Shown here: in pieces, positions 6,235 through 6,618 of the stretch
Position numbering within the stretch: position 1 is the stretch's first letter
How the letters are laid out: each line of letters starts with the position of its first letter
NCBI GenBank assembly: GCA_947178085.1
Contig: CAMWWS010000149.1
Coordinates: 1-6,618, forward strand
From: an uncultured Lachnospiraceae bacterium
GTDB lineage: Bacteria; Bacillota_A; Clostridia; Lachnospirales; Lachnospiraceae
Length of the DNA: 6,618 nucleotides
Reading direction: 5' to 3'
The notes under the pieces: generated by a model
What the model saw: only the letters and a program-made list of their open reading frames with translations
Told to the model about the DNA's origin: nothing
Database searches by the model: none
Position numbers and translations under genes: made by a program

Positions 6235-6282
6235 TAGACAAATTAAGTTATTTTCGTGAAAAAATAAGAATGGAGGATTTAT

Positions 6283-6618
6283 ATGGAACAGGAATCTAAA
6301 AAGAGTACTTATTTAGATGAGGATGTAAAGGTGGGCTCAGTAAAAATAGCGGATGATGTGGTTGCTATGATCGCGGCATTGGCAGCAACAGAGGTAGAAG
6401 GTGTTGCTTCAATGGCAGGAAATGTTACACATGAACTGTTAAGCAGAGTCGGCGTTAAAAATGCTACAAAAGGCACAAGGGTAGAAGTGCTGCAGAAGAA
6501 AGTGAAAGTGGATTTGGCAATTACAATAGAATATGGCTACAATATTCCGGCTACCTGCCAGAGAGTGCAGGCAAAGGTTAAAAATGCAGTGGAGAACATG
6601 ACCGGATTAGATGTGACC
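6283..6618 (+). CDS. Asp23/Gls24 family protein (YqhY-like), 3' end cut by window edge
   Basis: There are 112 residues in the window and no stop before the edge; family members are usually about 120-150 residues, so little is missing. After a charged N-terminus, 'VGSVKIADDVVAMIAALAA' (18-36) and 'TEVEGVASMAG' (36-46) match the start of the Asp23 domain. 'KVDLAITIEYGYNIP' (75-89) and 'CQRVQAKVKNAVENMTGL' (92-109) match its second half. There is no signal peptide or membrane segment, so it is cytoplasmic. The family includes staphylococcal Asp23, an abundant envelope-associated protein, and B. subtilis YqhY, linked to control of acetyl-CoA carboxylase. The biochemical activity is unknown. Position downstream of spoIIIAH suggests the YqhY type, which would predict nusB just beyond the window. 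The start is secure: GGAGG at 6272-6276 lies six bases before the ATG. Confidence 0.92.
   Translation, partial: MEQESKKSTYLDEDVKVGSVKIADDVVAMIAALAATEVEGVASMAGNVTHELLSRVGVKNATKGTRVEVLQKKVKVDLAITIEYGYNIPATCQRVQAKVKNAVENMTGLDVT

Overview
The window looks like a chromosomal segment of a spore-forming Clostridia bacterium, most likely Lachnospiraceae. This is judged from the moderately AT-rich coding, strong GGAGG ribosome-binding sites, occasional GTG and TTG starts, the spoIIIA genes, and the style of the transglutaminase-like and Asp23 proteins. The family-level assignment is inference. All seven genes lie on the plus strand and are tightly packed. The longest non-coding gaps are 77 and 110 bases, and no stretch over 300 bases lacks a gene.

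Layout. Positions 1-1967 hold the 3' end of the spoIIIA operon: spoIIIAF (cut by the window edge), spoIIIAG and spoIIIAH. Their products belong to the forespore-mother cell channel used during engulfment. After a 77-base gap with a plausible extended -10 promoter come deoB (phosphopentomutase) and prfC (peptide chain release factor 3). These are followed 18 bases later by an exported protein of unknown role with a transglutaminase/protease-like Cys-His-Asp triad. A 110-base gap with a second extended -10 promoter candidate and a small palindrome leads to an Asp23/Gls24-family gene (YqhY-like) that runs off the right edge.

How the genes fit together. SpoIIIAF, AG and AH are one functional unit. 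deoB (nucleoside salvage), prfC (translation termination) and the transglutaminase-like gene have no obvious common pathway; they look like a compact co-transcribed set. In Bacillus subtilis the order after spoIIIAH is accB-accC-yqhY-nusB, so here the trio sits where accB-accC would be, with the Asp23/YqhY gene still downstream.

I see no mobile element, CRISPR array, RNA gene or convincing intrinsic terminator, and nothing that clearly amounts to a new system. The items most worth a second look are the uncharacterised cysteine-rich exported transglutaminase-like protein, a possible sigma-E promoter inside spoIIIAF, and the altered gene order between spoIIIAH and the Asp23 gene.
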